A stretch of DNA of 64,000 nt, taken from assembly GCF_001404515.1 (NCBI RefSeq), contig NZ_CXWE01000009.1:186001-250000 (forward strand), in the 5' to 3' direction. Made by a program: the position numbers and the translations under genes. The notes beneath the pieces are model-generated. The model saw nothing but the letters and a program-made list of their open reading frames with translations. It was not told the origin of the DNA and did no database searches. The stretch comes from Roseibium album (GTDB taxonomy: Bacteria; Pseudomonadota; Alphaproteobacteria; Rhizobiales; Stappiaceae). Shown here in pieces: positions 17,562 to 25,465 of this stretch. The first letter of the stretch is position 1; each line of letters starts with the position of its first letter.

Positions 17562-20492
17562 ATGTCGACAAATGACGGCACTCGCCCGGACGAGTCTCGA
17601 ACTACGGATCCGACAAAAGTGATCAGCATTCGCGGCGCCAGAGAGCACAATCTCAAGGGGGTGGATCTTGATTTGCCGCGCGACCGCTTGATCGTCATGA
17701 CCGGTCTGTCCGGATCGGGCAAGTCGTCTCTCGCCTTTGACACAATCTACGCCGAAGGACAACGACGGTACGTGGAGAGCCTGTCGGCCTACGCAAGGCA
17801 GTTTCTGGAAATGATGCAGAAGCCGGATGTCGACCAGATCGACGGACTTTCGCCGGCAATTTCCATCGAACAGAAGACGACGTCGCGCAACCCGCGCTCG
17901 ACCGTGGGGACCGTCACCGAAATCTATGACTACATGAGGCTTCTCTTTGCCCGTGTCGGCATCCCCTATTCGCCGGCCACCGGCCTGCCGATCGAAAGCC
18001 AGACCGTGAGTCAGATGGTCGACCGGGTCATGGAACTGGAGGAAGGCGCCCGCCTCTATCTGCTGGCACCCATGGTACGGGGACGCAAGGGAGAATATCG
18101 CAAAGAACTTGCCGAACTCATGAAAAAGGGGTTTCAGCGGGTCAAGATCGACGGAACGTTCCATGAAATCGCGGAAGCCCCTGCCCTCGACAAGAAGTAC
18201 AAACACGATATCGATGTTGTCGTGGACCGCCTTGTCGTACGCGATGATATCTCGGGCCGGCTGGCAGACTCCCTTGAAACAGCCCTGAAACTTGCCGATG
18301 GTATCGCGATCGCCGAATTTGCAGACAAGACGGATGAAAAGGGCAATCCGGAACGTCTGATCTTTTCCGAAAAATTCGCATGTCCGGTATCCGGCTTCAC
18401 GATATCCGAAATCGAACCGAGGCTGTTTTCGTTCAACAATCCGTTCGGTGCCTGTCCGACGTGCGACGGCCTGGGAACGACACTTGCCTTCGAAGAAGAC
18501 CTTGTCGTCCCGGATCACTCGCTGTCATTGCGTGAAGGTGCGGTTCTGCCCTGGGCCAAGACGGGGTCCACCTCCCCATATTATGCACAGACCCTGGAAG
18601 CGCTTTGCAGCCATTTCAAGGTCACGATGTCGACACCCTGGAAAGACCTGCCCGGAGAGGTTCAAGATGCGATCCTGCACGGAACCGGCAAGACACTTGT
18701 TGAATTTGTCTATGACGACGGCGTGCGCAGTTACCGCACTGAAAAGACCTTTGAGGGCGTGATCGGCAACATCGAACGTCGCTGGCGGGAAACGGAATCT
18801 TCCTGGGTCCGCGAAGAACTGGCCAGGTACCAGTCGGACCATGCCTGCCCGGCCTGTGGCGGTTTCCGTCTGAAACCGGAGGCCCTGGCCGTCAAGATCG
18901 CGGGAAAGCATATCGGTGAAGTGACCGAACACTCGATCCGGCATGCCAGGGACTGGTTCGATACGTTGCCCGACCAACTGAATGAAAAACAGTCGGAAAT
19001 TGCCGGACGGATCCTCAAGGAAATCCGTGAGCGTTTGAAATTCCTAAACGATGTCGGCCTTGAGTATCTGACACTGTCCCGTTCTTCCGGGACGCTTTCA
19101 GGAGGAGAAAGCCAGCGCATCCGCCTTGCGTCACAGATTGGGTCCGGTCTGACGGGTGTCCTTTATGTCCTCGATGAACCTTCCATCGGCCTGCATCAGC
19201 GTGACAATGCCCGGCTTCTGGAAACACTTAAACATCTACGGGACCTCGGTAATACGGTCATCGTGGTCGAACATGACGAAGATGCTGTTCTGACTGCAGA
19301 CTATGTCGTCGATGTCGGTCCGGGTGCCGGCGTGCACGGCGGTGAAGTGGTTGCGAAGGGCAGTCCTGCAGAAATCATGGCCAACACAAGGTCGTTGACC
19401 GGGGAATACCTTTCCGGAGCGAGAATGATTTCGCGCCCGGACGGCAGACGCAAGATCAACAAGAAACGGAAACTCTCTGTCCGCGGCGCACGAGGCAACA
19501 ACCTCAAGGATATCGATGTCGATGTGCCTCTCGGCACATTCACCTGCGTCACCGGTGTCTCAGGTGGTGGCAAGTCGACATTCCTGATCGACACGCTCTT
19601 CAAGGCTGCCGCCCGCCGTCTGAATGGCGCCAGAGACAATCCTGCCCCGCATGATCGTATTGAGGGGTTGGAAGTCCTGGATAAAGTAATCGATATCGAT
19701 CAGTCGCCCATCGGGCGCACACCGCGCTCCAATCCGGCAACCTATACCGGTGCCTTTACACCGATCAGAGAGTGGTTTGCCGGCATGCCGGAGGCCAAGG
19801 CTCGAGGCTATCAGCCAGGGCGTTTTTCCTTCAACGTCAAGGGTGGACGTTGCGAAGCCTGCCAGGGTGACGGTGTCATCAAGATCGAAATGCACTTCCT
19901 GCCGGACGTTTATGTGACCTGCGACGTGTGCAAGGGCAAACGCTATAACCGGGAGACCCTGGAAGTCGAATTCAAGGGAAAATCCATTGCGGGCGTTCTC
20001 GACATGACCGTTGAGGAGGCCGCAGAATTCTTCGCAGCGGTTCCTGCTGTTCGTGACAAGATGAAAACGCTCGCGCGTGTCGGGCTCGGCTATATCAAGG
20101 TCGGTCAGCAGGCGACGACACTCTCCGGTGGCGAAGCTCAGCGTGTGAAGCTTGCCAAGGAACTGTCCAAACGGTCGACCGGGCGCACGCTATACATACT
20201 CGACGAACCGACGACGGGTCTTCATTTTCATGATGTCGCCAAACTTCTCGACGTTCTTCACGAACTTGTCGATCAGGGGAATTCGGTGCTGGTCATCGAG
20301 CACAATCTCGAAGTCATCAAGACCGCAGACTGGATAATCGATCTTGGTCCGGAAGGCGGTGATGGTGGCGGTGCCGTGGTCGCGACGGGTCGTCCGGAGG
20401 ACGTGGCAGAGGTTCAGGCAAGTTACACAGGACAGTTCTTGAGCGAACTTTTGCAGCGCAGGCCGCAAAGAGCTTCCGATGCTGCGGAATAG
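17562..20492 (+). CDS. uvrA: Excinuclease ABC subunit A
   Basis: UvrA is the damage-recognition ATPase of nucleotide excision repair; it loads UvrB onto lesions. The 976-residue protein shows both ABC cassettes: Walker A motifs GLSGSGKSS and GVSGGGKST, and signatures LSGGESQRIRLA and LSGGEAQRVKLA. Zinc-finger cysteine pairs are seen in the insert regions (CPACGGFRLK, and CEACQGDG with CDVCKGKRY). The length is slightly above the usual 940-970. AGGA precedes the ATG. It is transcribed away from ssb and stands alone; no clear terminator is seen after it. SOS induction is plausible from the LexA-like repeats upstream. Confidence 0.98.
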   Translation: MSTNDGTRPDESRTTDPTKVISIRGAREHNLKGVDLDLPRDRLIVMTGLSGSGKSSLAFDTIYAEGQRRYVESLSAYARQFLEMMQKPDVDQIDGLSPAISIEQKTTSRNPRSTVGTVTEIYDYMRLLFARVGIPYSPATGLPIESQTVSQMVDRVMELEEGARLYLLAPMVRGRKGEYRKELAELMKKGFQRVKIDGTFHEIAEAPALDKKYKHDIDVVVDRLVVRDDISGRLADSLETALKLADGIAIAEFADKTDEKGNPERLIFSEKFACPVSGFTISEIEPRLFSFNNPFGACPTCDGLGTTLAFEEDLVVPDHSLSLREGAVLPWAKTGSTSPYYAQTLEALCSHFKVTMSTPWKDLPGEVQDAILHGTGKTLVEFVYDDGVRSYRTEKTFEGVIGNIERRWRETESSWVREELARYQSDHACPACGGFRLKPEALAVKIAGKHIGEVTEHSIRHARDWFDTLPDQLNEKQSEIAGRILKEIRERLKFLNDVGLEYLTLSRSSGTLSGGESQRIRLASQIGSGLTGVLYVLDEPSIGLHQRDNARLLETLKHLRDLGNTVIVVEHDEDAVLTADYVVDVGPGAGVHGGEVVAKGSPAEIMANTRSLTGEYLSGARMISRPDGRRKINKKRKLSVRGARGNNLKDIDVDVPLGTFTCVTGVSGGGKSTFLIDTLFKAAARRLNGARDNPAPHDRIEGLEVLDKVIDIDQSPIGRTPRSNPATYTGAFTPIREWFAGMPEAKARGYQPGRFSFNVKGGRCEACQGDGVIKIEMHFLPDVYVTCDVCKGKRYNRETLEVEFKGKSIAGVLDMTVEEAAEFFAAVPAVRDKMKTLARVGLGYIKVGQQATTLSGGEAQRVKLAKELSKRSTGRTLYILDEPTTGLHFHDVAKLLDVLHELVDQGNSVLVIEHNLEVIKTADWIIDLGPEGGDGGGAVVATGRPEDVAEVQASYTGQFLSELLQRRPQRASDAAE

Positions 20493-20643
20493 CCCAATGG
20501 GTTCCGCCTCTTGAATTTCTGTGCATCGCACCTAAATCTATAAAAGCATGCGACGTAAGCGATTTCCGGAATATGCCCTAACCATATCCCATGAAAATGC
20601 TGCATTGCATCATTTGCATGTCTGGCATGCAAAGATGGCACTT

Positions 20644-20669
20644 CTTTTAATTCACTTGGTGAATTATAT
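20644..20669 (+). promoter_or_regulatory. Possible stress promoter of the first DUF1127 unit
   Basis: CTTT-N16-TTATAT resembles the alphaproteobacterial RpoH pattern (CTTG-N16/17-CTATAT) with two mismatches. It overlaps an inverted repeat, AATTCAC-N3-GTGAATT (20649-20665). It stands 57 bp before the ATG. Confidence 0.3.
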
Positions 20670-20725
20670 GTTTGATCAACAGAGACAAAGGCGCGGCATC
20701 GCCGTGTTGATCAAGGAATAACAAG

Positions 20726-20878
20726 ATGTTTGACAATGTGCGTAGTAAGTACAGCAGCTGGGTAAACTATCGTCGTGCGATCGACGAATTGTCCCGCCTG
20801 TCAGCACGTGAACTGCAGGATCTCGGCATTTCCCGGAGCGACATCAAGTTTGTCGCCCGCCGCGGATTGAGCAGCTAA
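20726..20878 (+). CDS. DUF1127 small protein, first copy
   Basis: This 50-residue basic protein (MFDNVRSKYSSWVNYRRAID, then ELSRLSARELQDLGISRSDI) is a typical DUF1127 member. Such proteins carry an arginine-rich helix-turn-helix-like hairpin ending in a LGISRSDI-type motif. A family member in Rhodobacter (CcaF1) binds RNA and affects maturation of the CcsR small RNAs encoded just after it. AAGGA precedes the ATG by ten bases. Directly downstream are three hairpins with CCTCCTCCC loops, so the mRNA probably carries the small RNA in its 3' part. A second, diverged copy of the whole unit follows 400 bp on. The RNA-binding role is inferred from the family and context. Confidence 0.93.
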   Translation: MFDNVRSKYSSWVNYRRAIDELSRLSARELQDLGISRSDIKFVARRGLSS

Positions 20879-20892
20879 AGAATACCAGATCG

Positions 20893-21012
20893 CGTCCAAG
20901 GGCATCCTCCTCCCAGCCTAAGGACGTGTGACACGCAGGGCATCCTCCTCCCAGCCCTGCCAGTCGAAACGACGCCCGCCAGTACCTCCTCCCACTGGCG
21001 GGCGTTCGTTTG
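20893..21012 (+). ncRNA. Cuckoo/CcsR-type small RNA with three CCUCCUCCC hairpin loops
   Basis: Three hairpins present CCTCCTCCC in the loop. The first has stem ends CGTCC (20893-20897) and GGACG (20922-20926), with the motif at 20906-20914. The second has a perfect 7-bp stem GCAGGGC/GCCCTGC (20935-20941, 20954-20960), with the motif at 20944-20952. The third has a perfect 12-bp stem (20972-20983, 20994-21005), with the motif at 20985-20993; TTCGTTTGTT follows, so it may also be the terminator. Location right after a DUF1127 stop codon and the anti-Shine-Dalgarno-like loops match the alphaproteobacterial cuckoo RNA family. Exact RNA ends are not known from sequence. Confidence 0.8.
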
Positions 21013-21181
21013 TTCAGACACACGTTTCAAAGACATTCCCGAATAAAACAAGCACACACGGCATAGTCTTCGCATATGCGATACGGCGCCAGATCCGTGG
21101 CTATGCGTCAAACAATTCCTCTACCGTTAACTTCTTGTTGTCTTGCATTTTTTGCATATCAGAGTCGCAAAAAAATCACTT

Positions 21182-21207
21182 CTTCGCAATGCACAATTTT
21201 CCTATAT
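21182..21207 (+). promoter_or_regulatory. Possible RpoH-type promoter of the second DUF1127 unit
   Basis: CTTC-N16-CTATAT differs from the alphaproteobacterial heat-shock sigma pattern CTTG-N16/17-CTATAT by one base. It lies 76 bp before the ATG at 21283. It suggests stress induction and an independent transcription start for this unit. Confidence 0.45.
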
Positions 21208-21282
21208 AGCGATTGTAAGAGATGAACGGGCCAGACGCCGATCCGCGGTGCCATGGCCATGAGATAGCGAAAGGCCTAAACC

Positions 21283-21432
21283 ATGATCGATAACGTTGTA
21301 CGCAAATTCAACAACTGGAAACGCTTCCGTCAGACCTATGGCGAACTTTCCAACCTGACCAACCGCGAACTGGACGACCTGGGCATTGCCCGCTCCGATA
21401 TCGCCCGTTACGCACGTCAGTCTGTAAAATAA
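21283..21432 (+). CDS. DUF1127 small protein, second copy
   Basis: This 49-residue basic protein (MIDNVVRKFNNWKRFRQTYG, then LTNRELDDLGIARSDIARYA) is a paralogue of the one at 20726. The closing motif LGIARSDI aligns with LGISRSDI of the first copy, while the N-terminal half has diverged. GCGAAAGG precedes the ATG by about ten bases. A good RpoH-like promoter stands upstream, and two CCTCCTCCC hairpins with a strong terminator follow immediately. The pair of units looks like an old tandem duplication of a stress-induced gene plus small RNA. Function is inferred from the family. Confidence 0.93.
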   Translation: MIDNVVRKFNNWKRFRQTYGELSNLTNRELDDLGIARSDIARYARQSVK

Positions 21433-21440
21433 TCAAGTTT

Positions 21441-21553
21441 GCGGTTCGGGGGCATCCTCCTCCCAGCTCCTGAACTGCAATCCCTCTGCGAACCTATCGC
21501 AGAGCAACCAAAAACGCTTGCCGGATCCTCCTCCCCCGGCAGGCGTTTTTTTT
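21441..21553 (+). ncRNA. Cuckoo/CcsR-type small RNA with two CCUCCUCCC hairpin loops
   Basis: The first hairpin pairs 21441-21453 with 21466-21478 over 13 bp, including G-U pairs, and exposes CCTCCTCCC at 21456-21464. A middle hairpin without the motif (CTCTGCGA/TCGCAGAG, 21484-21491 and 21497-21504) follows. The last hairpin exposes the motif at 21527-21535 and is a terminator with an eight-T run. Two motif hairpins per RNA is the classical cuckoo layout. It begins within ten bases of the DUF1127 stop codon. Confidence 0.82.
21513..21553 (+). terminator. Intrinsic terminator of the second DUF1127/small RNA unit
   Basis: A 12-bp stem (21513-21524 with 21536-21547, one T-G pair) is followed by eight T at 21546-21553. 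Its loop is ATCCTCCTCCC, so the terminator doubles as a motif-bearing hairpin of the small RNA. Confidence 0.93.
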
Positions 21554-21776
21554 GATTCAAGAGACTATCCGGCAGCCAATTGTCCACCACATGTCTTGTC
21601 ATAAAAACTGGCGTTGTTTTCGTCCTTGAACACATGAAGACGCGAATGCTGGATCTGTGCCGCAAGATGTTGCGGCAAACATCCAATCCCTGTAATCAGG
21701 GCACAAACTTATTGTCTGGATGGTCTCACAGTTTGTTGCTGTTTGAGATTTCCGGCATCTGCCCCAAGGAATTATC

Positions 21777-23195
21777 ATGACTGCGATCCACGTTATTGGC
21801 GGTGGCCTTGCCGGATCCGAGGCTGCCTGGCAGATCGCCGAGGCAGGGCTGGAGGTCGTACTGCATGAGATGCGACCGGTACGAAAGACCGACGCCCACC
21901 AGACAGAAGGTCTTGCCGAACTGGTCTGTTCCAACTCGTTCCGGTCAGACGATTCACAACAGAATGCGGTTGGACTGATTCATCATGAATTGCGCCAGCT
22001 CGGATCACTGATCATGGCTTCGGCCGATGCCCATCAGGTTCCTGCAGGCAGTGCACTCGCAGTCGATCGAGACGGATTTTCAAATGCGGTTACCGAGGCG
22101 TTGAATACGCATCCACGCATTCGGATCGAACGAGAGGAAATTGCCGGACTTCCGCCGGAAGACTGGGAAAAGGTAATCATTGCAACGGGTCCTCTGACTT
22201 CCCCGGCACTTTCTCAAGCCGTTCTGGAAAAATCGGGAGAGGACGCCCTCGCCTTCTTCGATGCCATCGCCCCGATTGTCCATTTCGACTCGGTCGATCT
22301 GAACAAGGCATGGTTCCAGTCCCGGTACGACAAGGTTGGTCCCGGAGGAACGGGCAAGGATTATCTCAATTGTCCGATGGACAAGGATCAATACGAAGCC
22401 TTCATAGATGCCTTGCTGGCGGGAGACTCTGCAGATTTAAAGGAATGGGAAGCCAACACGCCCTATTTCGATGGCTGCCTTCCAATTGAGGTCATGGCCT
22501 CCAGGGGACGGGAGACCCTCCGACATGGCCCGATGAAACCGATGGGGCTGACCAACGCACACGATCCGGATGTCAAGGCATATGCGGTCGTTCAACTACG
22601 CCAGGACAACGCGCTCGGCACACTTTACAATATGGTCGGTTTTCAGACCAAACTGAAATATGGCGCGCAAGCCGACATCTTCCGCATGATTCCCGGGCTC
22701 GAAAGTGCCCAGTTTGCGCGGTTGGGCGGACTTCATCGCAATACGTTCCTGAACTCGCCAAAAGTGCTCGACAACACGTTGCGCCTGAAATCGGATCCGC
22801 GCTTGCGGTTCGCCGGTCAAATCACCGGTTGCGAAGGGTATGTGGAATCTGCCAGTGTCGGCTGTCTGGCCGGACTTTTTGCGGTCATGGACGTTCGCGA
22901 CCAGGCCATCGTTGCGCCACCTGAGACGACGGCCATGGGGGCTCTTCTTGGCCATATCACCGGCGGACACATCCTGCGCGAGGACGGTGCCGGAAAACCA
23001 AAATCCTTCCAGCCAATGAACGTCAATTTCGGGTTATTCCCCCCTATCGAGGCACCGACACGGGATGAGGAAGGCAAACGGTTCAAAGGCAAGGAAAAGG
23101 CAAAGGCCAAGAAGCTTGCGATGACCAATCGCGCGAAAGCGGATTTTTCTGACTGGATGTCCGGACTTGGGCTCACGAAGTTGGCAGCTGAATAA
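21777..23195 (+). CDS. trmFO: tRNA m5U54 methyltransferase, folate/FAD-dependent
   Basis: TrmFO methylates uridine 54 in the T loop of tRNAs, using methylenetetrahydrofolate and FAD. The N terminus has the FAD-binding motif VIGGGLAGSEAAW, followed by LHEMRP, AHQTEGLAELVCSNSFRSDD and NAVGLIHHEL, all hallmarks of the TrmFO/Gid family. The C-terminal region carries FAGQITGCEGYVESASVG, the second dinucleotide-related motif. The 472-residue length is typical. AAGGA lies seven bases before the ATG. It is convergent with the next gene, 33 bp away. Confidence 0.97.
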   Translation: MTAIHVIGGGLAGSEAAWQIAEAGLEVVLHEMRPVRKTDAHQTEGLAELVCSNSFRSDDSQQNAVGLIHHELRQLGSLIMASADAHQVPAGSALAVDRDGFSNAVTEALNTHPRIRIEREEIAGLPPEDWEKVIIATGPLTSPALSQAVLEKSGEDALAFFDAIAPIVHFDSVDLNKAWFQSRYDKVGPGGTGKDYLNCPMDKDQYEAFIDALLAGDSADLKEWEANTPYFDGCLPIEVMASRGRETLRHGPMKPMGLTNAHDPDVKAYAVVQLRQDNALGTLYNMVGFQTKLKYGAQADIFRMIPGLESAQFARLGGLHRNTFLNSPKVLDNTLRLKSDPRLRFAGQITGCEGYVESASVGCLAGLFAVMDVRDQAIVAPPETTAMGALLGHITGGHILREDGAGKPKSFQPMNVNFGLFPPIEAPTRDEEGKRFKGKEKAKAKKLAMTNRAKADFSDWMSGLGLTKLAAE

Positions 23196-23228
23196 CGCAA
23201 ATTCAGACAAGCCAGATATTTGTCTGCC

Positions 23229-24080
23229 TCAAAGACGCAGCAGGGGTTTCGTAGAGGCACGCCACAATATCCACTGTCGCCTGAGCTGAGATATCTCGGC
23301 AATTTCCTGCAAGGGGTCGAAATCCGGAGCTTCAAGTTTTTTCAGGAATGGTTCCACTAGCACCAGTGGCAGGAAGGCGTTGCTGCACTCTTCGGGTATA
23401 GTGTCGGCAACCTGTCTCACACGTTTCAGGTGATGCCGAACGTGTTCAGCCAGTTCCCTGAGAACGGATCTCAATTGCGGTGAAATTTTTCCCTGAAAAA
23501 CACTTTCCGGATCAAGACCATGCCTGGAAACAATATCGTTGGGCAAAAACATCTGTCGACGCGACGCGTGCCACGGCAAGGCGCGCATCAGACCCGTCAG
23601 ACCATAGGCGACACCGGCATGTCCGGCCGCGGTGGCAGTTCCCGGATCCCTGCCATTGTTGAGAACAAGACAGGCAAGCTGGATCAAACCGGAAACCGTT
23701 TCACCGAGATATCCTTCCAGATCATTCAGGCTCGGCATCGGATCATCATAGAGATCGAAAATTCTTGCCTCTGTCATCGCCAAAAGCCCCGGGCGCGGCA
23801 ATCTGTACGTCGCGATCGTCTGTGTGAGCGTATTGGCGACCGGATTGGATGCTACGGCTCCGTGCTCCGTTCCCTCCAGCAGATCACGCCACCACTGCAG
23901 GCGCACTTCACCGGGCAATGGCTCCGACACGACTTCGCGAATGCGCGCAATTTCCGCATTGAATGCAAAAAGCGCCATCAAAGCCGGTCTTTGCGCCTCC
24001 GGAGCCAGCAACGTCGCGAGATAACGGTCCCTGTCGTACTGGCGAACAATATCGGCGGCATAGTCATCATCGGTGGTCAT
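23229..24080 (-). CDS. Squalene/phytoene synthase-family protein, NDUFAF6-like
   Basis: This 283-residue protein belongs to the isoprenoid synthase fold of squalene/phytoene synthases. It contains REVVSEPLPGEVRLQWWRD, DLYDDPMPSLNDLEGYLGE and LTGLMRALPWHASRRQMFLP. These fit the subgroup that includes the mitochondrial complex I assembly factor NDUFAF6. The DDPMPSLNDLEGY segment keeps only part of the aspartate-rich motif, so true prenyl synthase activity is doubtful. Downstream position after secF and an Mth938/NDUFAF3-like gene supports a respiratory-assembly or membrane role over carotenoid or hopanoid synthesis. No other isoprenoid gene is near. Confidence 0.85.
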   Translation of the reverse strand: MTTDDDYAADIVRQYDRDRYLATLLAPEAQRPALMALFAFNAEIARIREVVSEPLPGEVRLQWWRDLLEGTEHGAVASNPVANTLTQTIATYRLPRPGLLAMTEARIFDLYDDPMPSLNDLEGYLGETVSGLIQLACLVLNNGRDPGTATAAGHAGVAYGLTGLMRALPWHASRRQMFLPNDIVSRHGLDPESVFQGKISPQLRSVLRELAEHVRHHLKRVRQVADTIPEECSNAFLPLVLVEPFLKKLEAPDFDPLQEIAEISQLRRQWILWRASTKPLLRL

Positions 24081-24107
24081 AGGCGCCCATATGGTTTGAA
24101 AACCGGA

Positions 24108-24485
24108 TCAGTCTACCGCCAATAAAGCCGCTGCCACTGCCCGGTCCTCGGACAGGAGAACATTGAATGTCCGAACTGCCGCTCCCGTTGACATGGGGTC
24201 TGCCAGGATTTCGACTTCGCGGAACCGGAATTTCAGGTCCGCCGGAAGCGGACGCAAATCCTTGCCGGTTCCCACGAGCAGCACCTCGATGTCTGCATGT
24301 TCTTCGAAGACACGCTGGAAAGCTTCATCGCTGAATTCGGCCGGATCACCTATGTTCCAACCATAGATCCCACTGGGGACGCATAACAGCGACCCCAGGT
24401 GGGACATGTTCGCAAATCTGAAGCCACCGTCGCCGTAGGCATCAATTGGCGCCCTGCCGGGAAAATGAGCTTTCCGGATTTCCAT
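24108..24485 (-). CDS. Mth938/DUF498-family protein, NDUFAF3-like
   Basis: This 125-residue protein contains APIDAYGDGGFRFANMSHLG, LCVPSGIYGW, LLVGTGKDLRPLP and a C-terminal MSTGAAVRTFNVLLSEDRAV. These mark the Mth938-like (DUF498) fold shared with human NDUFAF3, a complex I assembly factor. It sits 12 bp after secF and 27 bp before the NDUFAF6-like gene, all on the same strand and probably one operon with yajC-secD-secF. The molecular activity of the bacterial members is not established. A link to assembly of membrane protein complexes is inferred from the conserved neighbourhood. Confidence 0.88.
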   Translation of the reverse strand: MEIRKAHFPGRAPIDAYGDGGFRFANMSHLGSLLCVPSGIYGWNIGDPAEFSDEAFQRVFEEHADIEVLLVGTGKDLRPLPADLKFRFREVEILADPMSTGAAVRTFNVLLSEDRAVAAALLAVD

Positions 24486-24497
24486 CTGGAAAGATCC

Positions 24498-25448
24498 TTA
24501 AACAGTCGCGTTCGCCTTGGCTTCCTTTTCATCATCGCCATCATTTCGGGACAAGGCGTCCGGACGAAGGTTGAGCAGGATAAGCAAAGGAGCTGCCAGG
24601 AAGATCGACGAGTAGGTTCCAATCACGATGCCGAAGATCATCGCGAGCGTGAACGACTGAATGACCTCACCACCGAAAACATAGAGCGCAATCAGGGCCA
24701 GGAGTGTCGTGACCGATGTCATCGTTGTCCGCGACAGGGTCTCGTTGATGGACTGATCCAGAATGTCCGCCAGCGGCCGTTTCTTGTATTTGCGCAAGTT
24801 TTCCCTGATGCGGTCGTAGACGACCACGGTGTCGTTGAGTGAATACCCGATAATCGTCAGAACAGCGGCGATGCTGGAGAGAGAAAAGTCGAGCTGAAGC
24901 AGAACGAACAGTCCCACTGTGATCACGACGTCGTTTGCCGTCGTCAGGATCGCCCCAACAGCGAACTGCCACTCAAAGCGGAACCAGATGTAGATCAGGA
25001 TGGCAAAAAGCGCGGCACCTACAGCAATCGCGCCGGCCTGCGCCAATTCACCCGATACCCTGGGCCCGACAACTTCAACGCGGCGGAAGTCTACGTTGTC
25101 ATCAGCAAATATGGTGCGGACACGTTGAACCACCGATTGCTGCGCGAGTTCGCCGCCTGGCTGTTCCTCGACACGGATCAAGATATCGTCTGATGCACCG
25201 AATTCCTGAACCTGAACATCACCGAGATTGAGGGCAGACAATTCGGAACGGATGGCACCGATATCGGCAGGCCCATCAGTCTTGATCTCGATGATGGTCC
25301 CGCCCTTGAAGTCGATCCCGTAGTTCATACCAACGGTGAAAAAGCCTGCAAGCGAAGCGATTACAAGGAGTATGGACAGCGGGAAGCTGAATTTCCGCAA
25401 CCACATGAACTTGATGTGGGTGTTGTCCGGAACGAGTCTTAATAGCAT
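24498..25448 (-). CDS. secF: Protein translocase subunit SecF
   Basis: SecF works with SecD to use the proton gradient in late steps of Sec-dependent export. The 316-residue protein has an N-terminal transmembrane helix and the SecF box MNYGIDFKGGTIIEI. After the periplasmic P1-like domain come GYSLNDTVVVYDRIREN and a cluster of five further membrane helices, with TSVTTLLALIALYVFGG near the end. GGGAG precedes the ATG. It follows secD by 17 bp and precedes the NDUFAF3-like gene by 12 bp, indicating one transcript. Confidence 0.97.
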   Translation of the reverse strand: MLLRLVPDNTHIKFMWLRKFSFPLSILLVIASLAGFFTVGMNYGIDFKGGTIIEIKTDGPADIGAIRSELSALNLGDVQVQEFGASDDILIRVEEQPGGELAQQSVVQRVRTIFADDNVDFRRVEVVGPRVSGELAQAGAIAVGAALFAILIYIWFRFEWQFAVGAILTTANDVVITVGLFVLLQLDFSLSSIAAVLTIIGYSLNDTVVVYDRIRENLRKYKKRPLADILDQSINETLSRTTMTSVTTLLALIALYVFGGEVIQSFTLAMIFGIVIGTYSSIFLAAPLLILLNLRPDALSRNDGDDEKEAKANATV

Positions 25449-25465
25449 TTCTTATTTCTCCCGGA

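Noticed and set aside
17556..18518. Long open frame on the minus strand inside uvrA
   Set aside because: It lies fully opposite uvrA, has no recognisable domains and is explained by codon bias of the real gene.
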